Shown here piece after piece: positions 22,756-34,229 of a stretch of DNA of 64,000 bases. Below the pieces are notes generated by a model. That model was not told where the DNA came from, ran no database searches, and worked only from the letters and a program-made list of their open reading frames with translations. Made by a program: the position numbers and the translations under genes. Within the stretch, counting starts at the first letter, position 1. Each line of letters begins with the position of its first letter. The stretch is taken from NCBI GenBank assembly GCA_003255025.1, contig QANY01002375.1:2548647-2612646 (forward strand). The letters are read 5' to 3'. This stretch comes from Datisca glomerata. Its lineage: Eukaryota; Streptophyta; Magnoliopsida; Cucurbitales; Datiscaceae.

Positions 22756-23320
22756 CCCTCTAGACAGAATTCACAAAAAGAAAGAGTTCCAACTTTTACT
22801 TCTCACAAAGCACCATGCTTTGTTAACCTATTTAACCTATCTAGATTAATATGTTCCAACCTAATATATCAATATGTGTTATCATCATCGCGAGAAACTC
22901 TTTGTTGTTTGTTACTTTTAGGTTTTCTTACTTTAAATGATTCATAATTATTTAACACGTTTTCAGTCGGTTTAAGCATATACGATCGTTTCGATACTTT
23001 TGGATGACATCCATTCTTAGAAATAATAAACTCATTATTAATTAAAGAAACTTCAAATAATTGTTCATGCAAAGAGAAAGAGAAATCAAATTTTTCAAAA
23101 ATCTTAAAATATAATAAACATCATTCAAAACTAAATAATTATTTCTAACATTAAGATGGATTGTTCCCAATGCTTTTGCTGACACGAGTCCACCACTGCC
23201 AACTCTTATAATGATCCCACCATTAGCCAGCTCCCTTGATGAATTAAACATCTGCAAAGAAGAACATACATGGTCAGTGACTCCTGAATCCAGTATCCAG
23301 GAAAATAAATCATATTCCAC
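22756..23320 (-). pseudogene. Copia-2 protease and GAG-pre-integrase
   Basis: SWILDSGVTDHVCSS near 23,300 is the copia aspartic protease site (DSGA/V-TDH). NGGIIIRVGSGG and ALGTIHLNV follow, then the GAG-pre-integrase region. It is broken by stops, and the integrase zinc-finger region near 22,760-22,900 is degraded. Confidence 0.75.
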
Positions 23321-23401
23321 TAAATAAGTTTCAAGTACAAGTAAATCATATTTACATTTCTTTTTCAGCTCAAAGAGATACTTGTTACAGTTTCTCTTCC
23401 A

Positions 23402-24204
23402 ATGATCTTAAATTCCACAACGAAAACATTTTCCCTTGGGCTTGTTGTCGTTCTTATTCTTCTTGGCTTTCAACGATGTCTTGGCTTTCTTCATTTTCTT
23501 GGTCTTACCTTGGCCCTTACCATTGATCTTCTTCCTCTTGTTACTTTTAACAACAGTGGAAGAAGGCTTGTGCTCGACAACATTTACCTTGCCCTCTTTG
23601 GTCATACTCTTATTGAGTGACTCAAAAGTTTGCAGTTCATTCAACAATTGGGTCATGTTAAATTGTAACTTGTTCATAACATAGTTGGTGGTGAATACGC
23701 AAAAAAGGTGTGAGTGATTCAAGTACAATGCTGACTTGAGTTTGTTCATCAATGGTCACCCCATGTACTTATGTCTCATACATTATGTTGATCATGTTCA
23801 AAACATGTTCACGCACAAAAGTACATTTCTTCATCTTGGTTGTTATGTAGCTCCTAGTATCCTCATAATGACTTTGATCAGACTGCTTCCCAAACCTCAC
23901 CTGTAGAGATTCCATAATCTCATAGTCAGTCTCTATAGTCTCATGCTTGGTTCTCAAAACATCATTCATGCTCACAAGCACGTAGCACTTCGCTTTGTTG
24001 TTAGGTTGAATTCAAGCATCAAATTTATCACTGACATTCTTAGGGGCATTGGCAGCGGGTTCCTCAGGACATTGCTCAGTAAGAACAAATTTTTGTGGTT
24101 CTCACAAATTAACATCAAGTTAAAATTTGATTTTCATTTTATGTAATTATCACTATTCAATTTTTCAAGTGCTAGTAAAGCAGTAATATGGTTGTCCATG
24201 GTAG
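23402..24204 (-). pseudogene. Copia-2 gag
   Basis: Starts at about 24,204 (MSTMDNHITALLALEKLNSD, UBN2-type gag), with VSMNDVLRTKHE, EIMESLQVRFG, VREHVLNMINIM (23,981-23,769), then FNMTQLLNELQTFESL and a Lys-rich zinc-knuckle region ending KGKCFRCG (23,752-23,408). At least two frameshifts or stops occur. It forms the particle in active relatives. Confidence 0.8.
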
Positions 24205-25887
24205 ACATACATAAGTCAATATAATTGAAATAAATATCCAGAATTCAGAAAGTAAACGTGATGCATGAATGGAACATATTAAACACATAAATTTATTATT
24301 TACTAATCCACGATAAGACAACCTAACGATTAATGTGTCATCTTAGCGTCGATCAGATTAATTTTAGACTGTCTATGAGACAATCTCATCCTTATTAATT
24401 AAAACTCAAAATATCTCATATTTTCTCTTTTAATAATAAGGTATCGCTACAATTATCCATTCAAAGATTAATTGTGACTTTGTGAGTGTAACCCATTATT
24501 TTAGATTCCATGACTTGATTTAGAATATGCCGTCTTAGGGTCGTTCAAAACTAACCTGCATCACTTAGTCCTATCTTCTTAATAAGTCCAACATTGGTAT
24601 TGATACGCTCGAAACCTTCTTTAGGGGGATGAAAACAAATCCATCTCGAGGCCCTCACTGTACCTCATAATATTATACTAATAATAAAGATCATATGTTA
24701 CATTGACATGCCAACCTTCTCCCATTCACTATTTTAGGATAATATGTTTCTATTTTAACTAATCAATTAATTTTAAATGGATTACTAGTTAAAACAATAA
24801 CCCTATGTAAGTTAAATTAACTATTACTTCAATCTCATTGGTCTAAGTTTATTTAACCTTCTATTGAGCCTAAGTCATAATTAGGTCAACTTAGATTAAC
24901 TAATTAATTACATTCATCAAACTTTAATAAAATTCTTTTACTAAAGTTGGATATCCTAAAGGTTACTCTAGCCTTTAGAGTGGTGTGATTACTAAGTTTT
25001 AACCAATTAAAACCTAGCAGTTTACATGCCATTGATTTCTCAAAATAACTCATATAAACATATTAGGACAATCCTAATAAATCATATATCTACTGATGAG
25101 ATGCATGATTAAATAAAACTGTGTGGGTTTCATGTATGATATGTGATCAACTATTGCATGATCATGTTATCAATCATATCAATAAATATTTATTTAATAA
25201 TTAAATAAAATAATAATGGATCAAATGACTATTTTGTATTTCTAAATTACAACCATTATAATAAAGAATTAAAATTACAATGAGAACTTCAAGATTACAT
25301 ATTTTTAGAATATCACCTTCTCCACCTAGTGTCCATCTTCATAATCTTCAAGCTTTGAACAAAACATTTTTTAATTAAAATTTTTTTTCTTAATTAAAAA
25401 TTCTCTATAATTATCTTTTAAAATTATTGAATTTGATTTAGTCAAAAAATAATTTTATTAAGTTTCTAAAACTTAGGTCAAACTCAATCAATTAATTAAT
25501 TTTAAATCTTCATAAAATTAAATTAAAAATTAATTTTCAAATGACATTAATTTAAAACTTTAAAAGATAAAAGATAGAGTTAGGATTTTCATAAAACTCT
25601 GCAGTGATATGATAAGATGGAATTAGGGTTTCTACGAAACTTCCCTAGCTGTGACAATAGTTGCCACCCAAAACAGGACTCCTCAATCACCGCCGACCAC
25701 TGCTGGAAAACCCCGGTTGCTGTCGACCACTATAGTCGGTCACTGTCAGCAACCGTCGACCACCGCCGGCTGACACCGTCAATCATGACGGCGATATTTA
25801 TTTTCAGGCGAGCTTGCTACCGGAGCTGATTTTTCTAGGGACATTACCACTGCGGGAATACCGGCGGCGCCGGCACCGGAATTCCTA
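24205..25887 (-). other. Copia-2 leader, distal part
   Basis: AT-rich non-coding DNA lies between gag and the hAT insertion, with a GC-rich block at 25,620-25,890 (repeated GTCGACCAC and CGCCGG motifs). Together with 29,995-30,307 it makes a leader of about 2 kb. I recognise no gene in it. Confidence 0.5.
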
Positions 25888-25895
25888 GGAATTTC
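25888..25895. repeat. hAT 8-bp target-site duplication (left)
   Basis: GGAATTTC here and GGAATTCC at 29,987-29,994 flank the hAT, differing at one position. Confidence 0.8.
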
Positions 25896-26479
25896 TAGGG
25901 GTGTTCAATGGTTGGTCTGGTCAGAATTTTAGAGAAAAACAAGACCAGACAAAAAATCACAGTCCTCCAATATGGAGGACCGAATGCACTATAAATCTGA
26001 AAAAAATCCAGACCGACCAGATCGAAAATCAACAGTCGGTTCAAACAGAACTAAATACCTATTCCACAATAACTAGGAGATCCTCATATCTAAACATATC
26101 CAAACTTCAAAGCACTAATATCCAACATTTAAAAAATTTCAAAGTTCAAAATACTAATATCTAACATTCAAACATATTGAAACTCCAAATACAAATAATA
26201 ACATCCAACATTCAAATATAAAAAAAAAAGTAAATTAGAAACACAACAAAACATAGAAGTTTATCCATCTCTAGTCTTCAATCACATCATACAATGGTAA
26301 TGACAACCTCCTTTTGCATCTTAATGCATTCTATTCATATAAAGACAACGAGTTCAGAAACATGAAGATAATGAGTTCAAAAGCATGTAAAAAAATATAA
26401 ATACCAATATATAAATGAGTTACCTTCATCTACTTCTATAATATCTTGTAATGTCTCATTGAGATTAATATGCACATGT

Positions 26480-28425
26480 TTACTCAGAATCTAATTTTGT
26501 GCACATTTTTAGAACTTCAATAGTTTTCAGAGCGAATGAACTGTAAAATGGATCCAATATTTGACCACTTGTACTAAAAGCTGACTCAGATGCAACTATG
26601 GAGATATGAATCGCCAAGACATCTCTATCTATAAGGCTAAGAACCTCATATCTTGCATAGTTTATTCTAGACCAATTAAGAAGATCCAACTCAACATTCA
26701 GGTTTAAACATGACTCCGCTAAATATCTATCAATCTCTCACTTAACCTCTATGCTATTTTCCTTGAACAATTGTTTTGAAAATATGGAGGCCAAACTAAA
26801 ATCATCTTCATTATCAAATATTCTATCAAAAGTAGAAGTCACTTTCCTTTTCAATTCACAGACAAGGTCAGGATCATACAACATATCATATGCATGTGAC
26901 ACAAATATCTTTTTAAAGCGGGGAAGAATGGCAGCAACAAACAACAAAAAATTGACATTTTCTGAGCCTCCCCAATACTTGTCATACTTAGTCCTCATAT
27001 TACTTGCAATTTTTTTCAAAAGAACATTGCTAGATGAAGAATATCTCTTGATCAAGTTTTCAATCAAAAAAACCTCATGAACATATCTATGAGATGTAAC
27101 AGACAAAGTTCCGGAAAGCCTTAATGTTATTTCGTAGAAAACTTTCAAAAACTTGATAATCACTCTAGCATTATCCCAATTCTCATCCCCTGGAGGGCCA
27201 AGTCTCTCATCTCCATGGAACTCCAATAAATAATATGAATCTTGTTCTCCAAGCCTATCAAATGCTTTTTGAATCTTTTCAGCCGACTCCAACATCAAAT
27301 AATTGGAATTCTACCTAGTATGAACGTCTAGAGACACTGGACTACTAGAAGATATCTTTGCAGCCTTTACGCAACTCCTAAACTTTTGAAATCGTGCAGG
27401 AGATGACCTCACATATTTGATCGCACTACAAATTCTAGTGACAGAGTCATGAACATCCTCCAAACTATCACGCACAATAAGGTTAAGAATATGTGCACAA
27501 CATCTATCATGCAAAAACTCACCACCCAACACATGCCCCTTCCAATTTCTGATAGATTTTTTTAAATAAGTGATTGCACCATCATTGACACTTGCATTAT
27601 CAACGATGACCGTGAAAACCATTTCAATACCCCAGTCAAGCAAATATTGCTCAATAGCCATACCAATCGACTTCCCCTCATGACTAGCAATTGGACAAAA
27701 GTTAATGTTTCTTTTATGTAATACTCAATCAGAGTCAATAAAGTGTGCAATAAGTACCATGTAATTAAGATTTTGCACTGATATCCATGTATTAGTGGTC
27801 AGACATAATCTTTGATTTTTACTTGTCAATGCCTTTTTTAAATTTTCTTTCTCCCACACAAACAGCTTGAAACAACCTCTAACTATTGTTATTCGGCTAG
27901 AAAAAACAAACTTAGGTTGCATGCCCCGACAAAATTCCTTAAATCCTTCACCCTCTACTACACTAAACGCTAATTCATCTTTAATGATCATCCTAGCAAG
28001 CAACATCCTACACATCTCAGCATTAAATGTAGTAGTAGATATTGTACAAGTATCATTAGCAGCTCCCTCACTCTACTATTAGGATTAAGAACTAACAGTT
28101 TTTACTTATGATCATCAAACCTATTAGGATTCTCCTTACATCTTTTTAGATGATTCCACAGACAAGAAGTACCATTATCACTAACACATGCAAATACAAT
28201 GATTACAAGTAGTCTCTCATCATTAGGAGTACTGGTTTCAACTCAAAATTGTTCCAAACACTAGAAGAGACTCGATTGCATTTTCTCTTACCTTTTGCAA
28301 GTTTTGGTTGCAGTGAAGAACCAACATTAATTACTGCATCATTAGGGTTTTGACTTGGAGTTCCAGTAGATATCTCCTTTTGATGTAGCTGTCACTAGTG
28401 TTGGAAAGTTTGAAGATTTCTGACT
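26480..28425 (-). pseudogene. hAT transposase (BED finger, RNase H-like core, hATC dimerisation domain)
   Basis: N-terminus: BED zinc finger with VWNNFEL and NGTSCLWNHLKRCKENPNR (28,290-28,110). Core: TNTWISVQNLNYMVLIAHFID, then VFTVIVDNASVNDGA (27,620-27,570), HDRCCAHILNLIVRDSL (27,520-27,470), MLESAEKIQKAFDRL. C-terminus: VLAIHISIVASESAFSTSG (26,625-26,570), the hATC signature, then ILDPFYSS. From 28,015 to 26,480 the frame is constant and interrupted by only three stops: 27,725-27,727 and 27,311-27,313, both at conserved Trp positions, and 26,738-26,740. Length of about 650 residues is normal. Lightly decayed; similar to plant RICESLEEPER-type hAT proteins. Confidence 0.85.
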
Positions 28426-29225
28426 GCATAACCATATATCACCATAAGTCATTAAGTTTGCAAGCTTAGGAAAATGAAAGGAAATTATAATATTGAAAAT
28501 TTCAATGTATCAATTTAGTTTCTTTCCCTTTTCAATTTTTGAAGGTTTGACCACAATTACAATGTCATCAATTTAGTTTCTTTCCCTTTTCAATTTTTTT
28601 CTACAGATAAAGAAGTGAAAAATGAGCAACCATTTTTCACAATGATGAGCATAATATGGTTGACAAAGAAATACAATATACATGAGTAGTTATTGGACAC
28701 TTTTAAAATAACGATTCTACTTTAAATTTAGAGTTCATTTAGCATTAAGCACTGCCAGTACACAATTATGGTTTTAGTAGAAGGATGTCTGACAAACTAA
28801 ATGAACTTACAGGTGCAAACATGTATTCACAACTTCTGCTTGACATATATAAATGCAAATATATATACAGTAACACCAATGACCCAAAATCATTAAAAGA
28901 CAATCAATAAGAATATGCAAACATCATTGAAAGACAATCAATAAGAACATGCAAACATCATTAAAAGATAATCAATAAGAATATGCAAACATCATTTAAA
29001 CTCAACTCTGTTTCTGCTTTGAGATCTAACCTGCAATTCTACAAAGACTTGAGATTTAGAAAAAGAACAGAGCAACAGAATCACCAAATTTCACATTTAA
29101 GAGATTTACTTTTATAAATCAGATGCAAATAACAGAAAAAGACATCCTCACAGTAGAGTTGGAAAAAGAACAGAGCAACAGAAATAATCATAGTAGAGTT
29201 GGAACCCTTGATCTTACATGGGCAA
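28426..29225. repeat. hAT non-coding right arm with short tandem repeats
   Basis: Contains a 34-bp unit in three copies (28,891-28,995, ACAATCAATAAGAAnATGC) and a duplicated TCAATTTAGTTTCTTTCCC (about 28,511 and 28,569). An AAAGAACAGAGCAACAGAA block also occurs twice (about 29,058 and 29,165). Non-coding. Confidence 0.7.
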
Positions 29226-29235
29226 AGAAGGATGC

Positions 29236-29760
29236 ATCTAGCATCGTGAGAGGGAGATGGAGAGGAGGCGTCGTGACTCGTGACATGAGGGAGAGGGGGA
29301 TGGTCTAAGCTGAGGGAGAGAGAGAGAGAGGTGAGAGGAGGCGTCGTGACTCATGAGCTGAGGGAGAGGGAGAGGCGAGAGGAGGTGACGTGACTCGTCA
29401 GCTGAAGGAGAGGGAGAGGATCTGAGATGAGGGAGAGGGAGAGGGTCTGAGCTGAGGGAGAGGGAGAGGCGAGAGGAGCTCATGACCCGTGAGCTGAGGG
29501 ATAGGGAGAGGGTCTAAATTGAGGGAGAGAGAGAGGCGAGAAGAGGCGTCGTGAATCGTGAACTGAGGGAGAGGGAGAGAGTCTGAGTTGAGGGAGAGGG
29601 AGAGGCGAGAGGAGGCGTCGTGACTCGTGAGCTGAGGGAGAGGCGAGAGGAGGCTCGTGATCCGTGAGCTGAGGGATAGGGAGATGGTCTGAGCTGAGGG
29701 AGGCTGGAGAGGGATAGTTGGGACTCGAGAGGACTGGAGGTGAGATGCGAGAGGGAGAGA
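29236..29760 (+). repeat. GA-rich minisatellite inside hAT
   Basis: Imperfect tandem units built from GAGCTGAGGGAGAGGGAGAG, GCGAGAGGAGGC and GTCGTGACTCGTGA recur at irregular 45-80 bp spacing over about 525 bp. Minus-strand Ser/Leu/Pro-rich open frames across it are by-products of the repeat. Confidence 0.85.
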
Positions 29761-29994
29761 AGAGAACTAATCTAACACCTAATATATATATGTATGTATA
29801 TAATATGCGGTCGGTCTGGTCGGAACAATCCAAAACAAACAAAAATTATGGACTGGTATGAACTTTTGGTCCTCTCTAAATGGAGGACCGAACTGACTAT
29901 TAACAAGAAAAAAACCGTCCAAACTGATCAATTCAGGTTTGGACCGGTTCAGACTAAACGGTCTGGATGGTTTTTGAACACCCTTAGGAATTCC

Positions 29995-30307
29995 TATTTC
30001 TTTTCTTTTTCATCCACGTTCGTCTCGTGCGTTATTCGTCTTCTCTGATCGCAATAATAACAATTTAATATTCAAAATAAAAGTACAAAAATTTATACGC
30101 CCCAAAACGGTTTACAAAGATCTAAGAAAAAAATTAAAGAACAAAGCGTAACTCAATAATCACCATACGATTAACGATCTATTATATAACCATACATTCA
30201 AAACCAAAACCATTAATTCATTCATACATATCAAATATATTATGAATAATGCAAGAAAACTCACACTGTATTTAATATACAGTGTCCCCTTCCCAACAAT
30301 ATAATGA
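29995..30307 (-). other. Copia-2 leader, proximal part
   Basis: Non-coding DNA between the PBS and the hAT insertion; continues the leader of Copia-2. Confidence 0.5.
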
Positions 30308-30323
30308 CCGTTTTGATACCAAT
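30308..30323 (-). promoter_or_regulatory. Copia-2 primer binding site
   Basis: On the minus strand TTGGTATCAAAACGG follows the LTR end, a version of the initiator-tRNA-Met PBS TGGTATCAGAGC. Confidence 0.75.
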
Positions 30324-32045
30324 TATTGGAAACACAGGGATCGCGCGACGGAAGTGTGGGGCTTTTAAAATTTATTGAAAAATAAATATTTTTTTATAAA
30401 TGAAAATAAATGCAACGCAACGGTTTACAAAATAAAAACTTTCATTATGAAACTCTTTTCAATCAGGATCCACTAAATTGCCATTGTAGTGGGACCCACT
30501 GAATTGGTGCACAACTGCAGTTGTCGTGAACTAACACAGTACCCCACGACACTACTATAGTACCATGTGACACTACAATATTGCACGCTTGCTGCTGTAG
30601 TTCCACGTGACACTACAATAGTTCATGTCAAACTCTGATTCCCAGTTACTGATTGACACGTGACAATTATTACAAATTAAATATTTATTTTAACCAGATA
30701 AATATCCACATAACAATTACTCCAAAATTAACTTATATGATTATCCCTATCAACTAGTTTATCTGTTAGTTCATAAATAACAGATTTAGTCGATTCAAAA
30801 TTTGAATTATTACCTAATAATAATTTAATATTATCTAATTTCATAACTTAGATACACTGTCTCACTTATCGACAATTAAAAAATTAATTGATATAATTAT
30901 TTATGTATAATTTTAAAAAATTAATATAAATATATTTAATTAATTAATTCTTAGTTAATTAATCAAACATAATTATGTATTTGTTTCAGAAATATAATTT
31001 ATTTTGCAAGTTAGTCATTTTCACATGTCTTGAAATACTCACACTCTAGACTGCGTGGTACAGAGGTGACTTGAGGACCATTGACTTATAATTCTAACCT
31101 TTAATAAACCAGATTATTAATTAAACTCTTTAATTAAATAATCTTAATATTAATTTCATTATTACTCTACTATAAATATGGAATTGCACTCTTAGAGATT
31201 ATAAAATGTATTTACAGAGTATTCTCGTATAGTCTATTGATATAATAATTTCACGTAGTTCTGTCCTCCAATCATTGGTTCGTAAATTAGATTCGGTCAA
31301 AATTACCATTTTACCCTTCTAATTACCTTTTGATATTTAAGTACCATTAATTCACAAGTGAATGGCTAATTTATATTCGTATTATAAATTTGAGCACAAT
31401 AACCATTCAGTACCAGAATCAAAACTTAAGGAAACCAACATACAATCCGTTAGGAAAGTTTGGATTTCAAATCTTGTAAGATCATGTTCCGAGCCATCTA
31501 CATCACTGAATCGCTAAAACAAAAGTCACTAACCTATTTTATAAACAAACTTTAACGAGTAAATCAAAAGATTCACTAGACATGTATAGGAGTTCATGAT
31601 TACTCAGGATTCAGACTGATCTACATAAGATCATCAGATTAATGTGTATTAAATCTTTATGATAAATGACAAGTTAATAAAGATATTAATTGACATCAGT
31701 CCTGTCATATAAAATCTTATTATATAAAGTACCTTACTAAGTTGTTTATCCACATCAATGATCCGGATCTAGATCACATGCATTCATAATGGTTAGTGAA
31801 TCGTACTAGCAACCATTCATTAAAGATTCTATACTTTAATATGTTGCTGATAATTTTATTCATTATATATGATATTAATCCTCTATTACTAATACAAGAT
31901 CATAGTCTCATTAATGACTATGAAGTTTTTAGATATTTATATAAATTATCAATAATAATTTAAAAAAATTATAAGAAAAATGTAATTCCATTATATTCCA
32001 TATTAAAATGTCAATACACATGCTTTGAGGGAATTACCCCTAGCA
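30324..32045 (-). repeat. Copia-2 5' LTR
   Basis: About 1,722 bp, TATTGGAAACAC...CCCCTAGCA in plus view. Similar over its length to the solo LTR at 53,390-55,364, for example GTGCACAACTGCAGT, GCACACTACAATA-like runs, and ATACACATG near the end. The first bases TA instead of TG look like a transition at the LTR tip. Confidence 0.8.
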
Positions 32046-32435
32046 CTAGCTTAGTCTCCTAGTCTTCCACAAAGTAACATGCGGTTGCTAGATCTAGCAT
32101 AGATAGTGAGTACAAGGCTGTAGCCAATGCAACAACTGAGTTAACTTGGTTATAATCCCTGCTCATAGAATTGCATTTCACCTCGCATTCTGTTCCAATT
32201 ATCTGGTGTGACAATGAATGAGCAGTCTCAATTGCCTCTAATCCTGTGTCACATGCCATAACCAAGCATATAAAGATAGACATTCATTTTATGACGGATA
32301 AGGTGCTTTTTTAGGCTCTTGAAATTATGTACGTATCTTCACATGACCAAGTAGAAGACCTCCTCACCAAATCTATCTTAGGAGCACAATTTTTAGTATT
32401 TCAAGGAGAAGCTACATGTGGGTGAAACCCCCATT
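32046..32435 (+). pseudogene. Copia-3 RNase H C-terminal remnant
   Basis: Plus-strand frames read SSTKQHAVARSSIDSEYKAV-like text near 32,060-32,115. Then come WCDNE near 32,200 (catalytic DNE box), KHIKIDIHF (32,265) and HDQVEDLLTKS (32,345-32,375), the C-terminal copia RNase H signature. Stops are present. The 5' part of this element is missing, cut by the Copia-2 insertion at 32,045. Confidence 0.75.
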
Positions 32436-32448
32436 AGCTTGAGGGGGC

Positions 32449-32882
32449 TGTTAAGAGTACTGCATTCTTTAGGGCATTAAAGCTCAATTCGTAAATGCCG
32501 TATATACTCTCTGGGAAACCTAAGGAGAAGCCTGCTTGATAGTATCCTTTACTATCTCTTTGCTTTGTTCATGATCGTGCATGGCTTGCATGGATTTTCT
32601 GTCTACATTAGCTTCTCTCCCAGGATTCTACACAGTCGGTATTAGTTGTAAACCTCAGCCTCTCATTCTCTCTCTGTGTCAAAAACTATAACTGGATATT
32701 ATTCCTTAACAACAAGGAAAGAGAAATGGGAGAGGCTAGGTACTTTACGTGTATCTTGATTAGTTGCACCCTAATTAGGTTTAATTCTTTTGCTATATTA
32801 CTACAAGTTTTCCATTGTAATTTAGCTTGATGTTATTAAACATTTTCTATCAATAAAATTTCAGATTTCAAATAAACCCACA
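32449..32882 (+). repeat. Copia-3 3' LTR (right edge approximate)
   Basis: Starts TGTTAAGAGTAC immediately after the PPT. I end it at CCCACA, where the CACTA-like motifs begin; there is no second copy in the window to confirm the edge. Confidence 0.55.
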
Positions 32883-33008
32883 TCTCGAATAGTACTACCA
32901 TTGTGAAAAATGCACAATATTATTTTACACCATCACAACGGGAAAATCACTATTGTAAAATATGGTTTACAAAGGTGATTTAACGTCGTGAAAAATGATT
33001 TTGTAGTT
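32883..33008 (-). mobile_element. CACTA-type terminus (fragment 2)
   Basis: The minus strand begins ACTACAAAATCATTTTTCACGACG and carries the same subterminal motifs as 20,600-20,890. Confidence 0.55.
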
Positions 33009-33240
33009 TTGCATGATAAAAAAATGCGTAAAGCATGTAAGTTTTATTAAAAATGAGAAACTTAGTCAATATATTTGTCAATTCTTAAAGGTATGTTTAG
33101 AATGTCCTGTGTAGTGTGTTCTCGTGAAGCCAGGTTACTATGAAAGGATGACAATAGACGTACTTAAATTAGAACCCAAGACTCAATCTCTCTCACTCTC
33201 GCTTCTCCTTCTTCTTCTTCTCCTCCTCCTCTCTCTCTCT
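33009..33240 (+). repeat. Flank shared with 20,891-21,120, ending in CT-rich run
   Basis: Shares ATAAAAAAATGCGTAAA, AATTCTTAAAGGT, TGTGTAGTGT and TTAAATTAGAACC with the first copy. A (CT)n/(TTC)n microsatellite fills 33,190-33,253. Confidence 0.6.
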
Positions 33241-33260
33241 CTCTCTCTCTCTCACTCTGC

Positions 33261-33480
33261 AGGATATAGAATTGCAAACTTAATAGTTGAAACCTATATA
33301 ACCAAACGTTCATCGTCGCCTTGTCGTTCACCTAACCCTAATGTCGATTATCTCACTAAACTCTCTCTCTCTCTCTAGGATATAGAGTTGGAAACTTAAT
33401 AGTTGAATCCAATATAACCAAACGTTCATCGTCACTTTGTCATCTCACCTAACCCTAATGTCGATTATCTTGCTAAACTT
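33261..33480 (+). repeat. 116-bp tandem duplication
   Basis: Two copies start at 33,261 and 33,377 (AGGATATAGAATTGCAAAC / AGGATATAGAGTTGGAAAC), both containing CACCTAACCCTAATGTCG. The units are separated by CT repeats. Confidence 0.8.
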
Positions 33481-33932
33481 GAAAGCTAGACATGTCGATA
33501 TGATTTTAAACCCAAAACGATATTGACAAGTACTTTGTTATATATATATATTGTGCAAAGGAAAAAAAACAAATGCTTTCTCAACTTCTCGTCCAAATAA
33601 TACAACTTGAAACTTCAAGTGCGAACATCTTTTTGGTCATGAATTTGTCGTAAGTTTAATCCTGCTTTTAAACAGCATTAAATACTTATTATGATTCATG
33701 ATTAATTTATGAAAATATCTTTCTCAGATTAGATATTTCATTCTTTATTTTTCCTTTTATAATAGACTAGGAAGAGAGAGAAAAAGAGAGATATTCAAAC
33801 AGAGAAAATTCTCTCTGTCTCTCTCTCTTCTTTCAATATGTTACTGTGTTCACAGTAACATAATTTTTTAGAGAATTTGATAACATTTTCCCCACATATC
33901 TATTACTGAAATAAAATTTGGGTAAAACAATA
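33481..33932. other. Non-coding stretch
   Basis: AT-rich with a GA/CT simple-sequence patch at 33,775-33,830. No gene seen. Confidence 0.4.
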
Positions 33933-33937
33933 ATAAT

Positions 33938-34213
33938 TGTAAACTAAAAACTCACTTGAAATATTTAATTTTTGTATTCCTCTAAGTTGTGTTTTCCAAT
34001 GAACTCAACAAGACCTTTATATAGACTCTACTTTTGCCAAAAAAACTGAAAAATAATTAAATCTATCACCCATTGGCCTTTCATCTACAAACCTTTCATC
34101 TACAAAGACTCTTGACCTTTTATGTTTCCACTAACTTCTAAATTGTAACTTCTAAATTGTAACTTCTAATTGAAAAAACCCACTAAAACATAACATTTAA
34201 TGTTTATTCAACG
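33938..34213 (-). repeat. Copia-4 3' LTR
   Basis: 276 bp, TGTAAACTAAAAACTC...TTCAACG in plus view. The final A is changed to G relative to the other LTR. Confidence 0.9.
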
Positions 34214-34229
34214 AAACTCCCCCATAAAC
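34214..34229 (-). promoter_or_regulatory. Copia-4 polypurine tract
   Basis: The minus strand TATGGGGGAGTTT abuts the 3' LTR, with the RNase H stop codon directly upstream. Confidence 0.75.

Larger units (their letters stand above)
25896..29986 (-). mobile_element. hAT DNA transposon with decayed transposase
   Basis: The 4,091-bp element has terminal inverted repeats TAGGGGTGTTCAA (left) and TTGAACACCCTTA (right) and 8-bp TSDs. Subterminal regions at both ends repeat GGTCTGGTC/GACCGACC motifs. It encodes one transposase on the minus strand (28,425-26,480) and carries a GA-rich minisatellite near its right end. It is complete in outline and inserted into the Copia-2 leader. Confidence 0.9.
21121..32045 (-). 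mobile_element. Copia-2: Ty1/copia element, 3' part lost, hAT inserted in leader
   Basis: Reads right to left: 5' LTR (32,045-30,324), PBS (30,323-30,308), a leader of about 2 kb interrupted by a hAT (25,888-29,994), gag (from 24,204), protease, integrase, and RT cut off at about 21,121. RNase H, PPT and 3' LTR are missing. The right end lies in the RNase H gene of an older plus-strand copia, with CTAGC at 32,046-32,050 as the candidate TSD. The partner site is lost with the 3' end. A solo LTR of the same family is at 53,390-55,364. Confidence 0.75.
32046..32882 (+). mobile_element. Copia-3: 3' end of an older plus-strand Ty1/copia element
   Basis: Comprises RNase H, PPT (TTGAGGGGGC, 32,439-32,448) and a 3' LTR starting TGTTAAGAG at 32,449. 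The host site of Copia-2, hence older. Confidence 0.7.

Noticed and set aside
29238..29842. Minus-strand Ser/Leu/Pro-rich open frames
   Set aside because: They are the translation of the GA-rich minisatellite; the amino-acid periodicity follows the DNA repeat.
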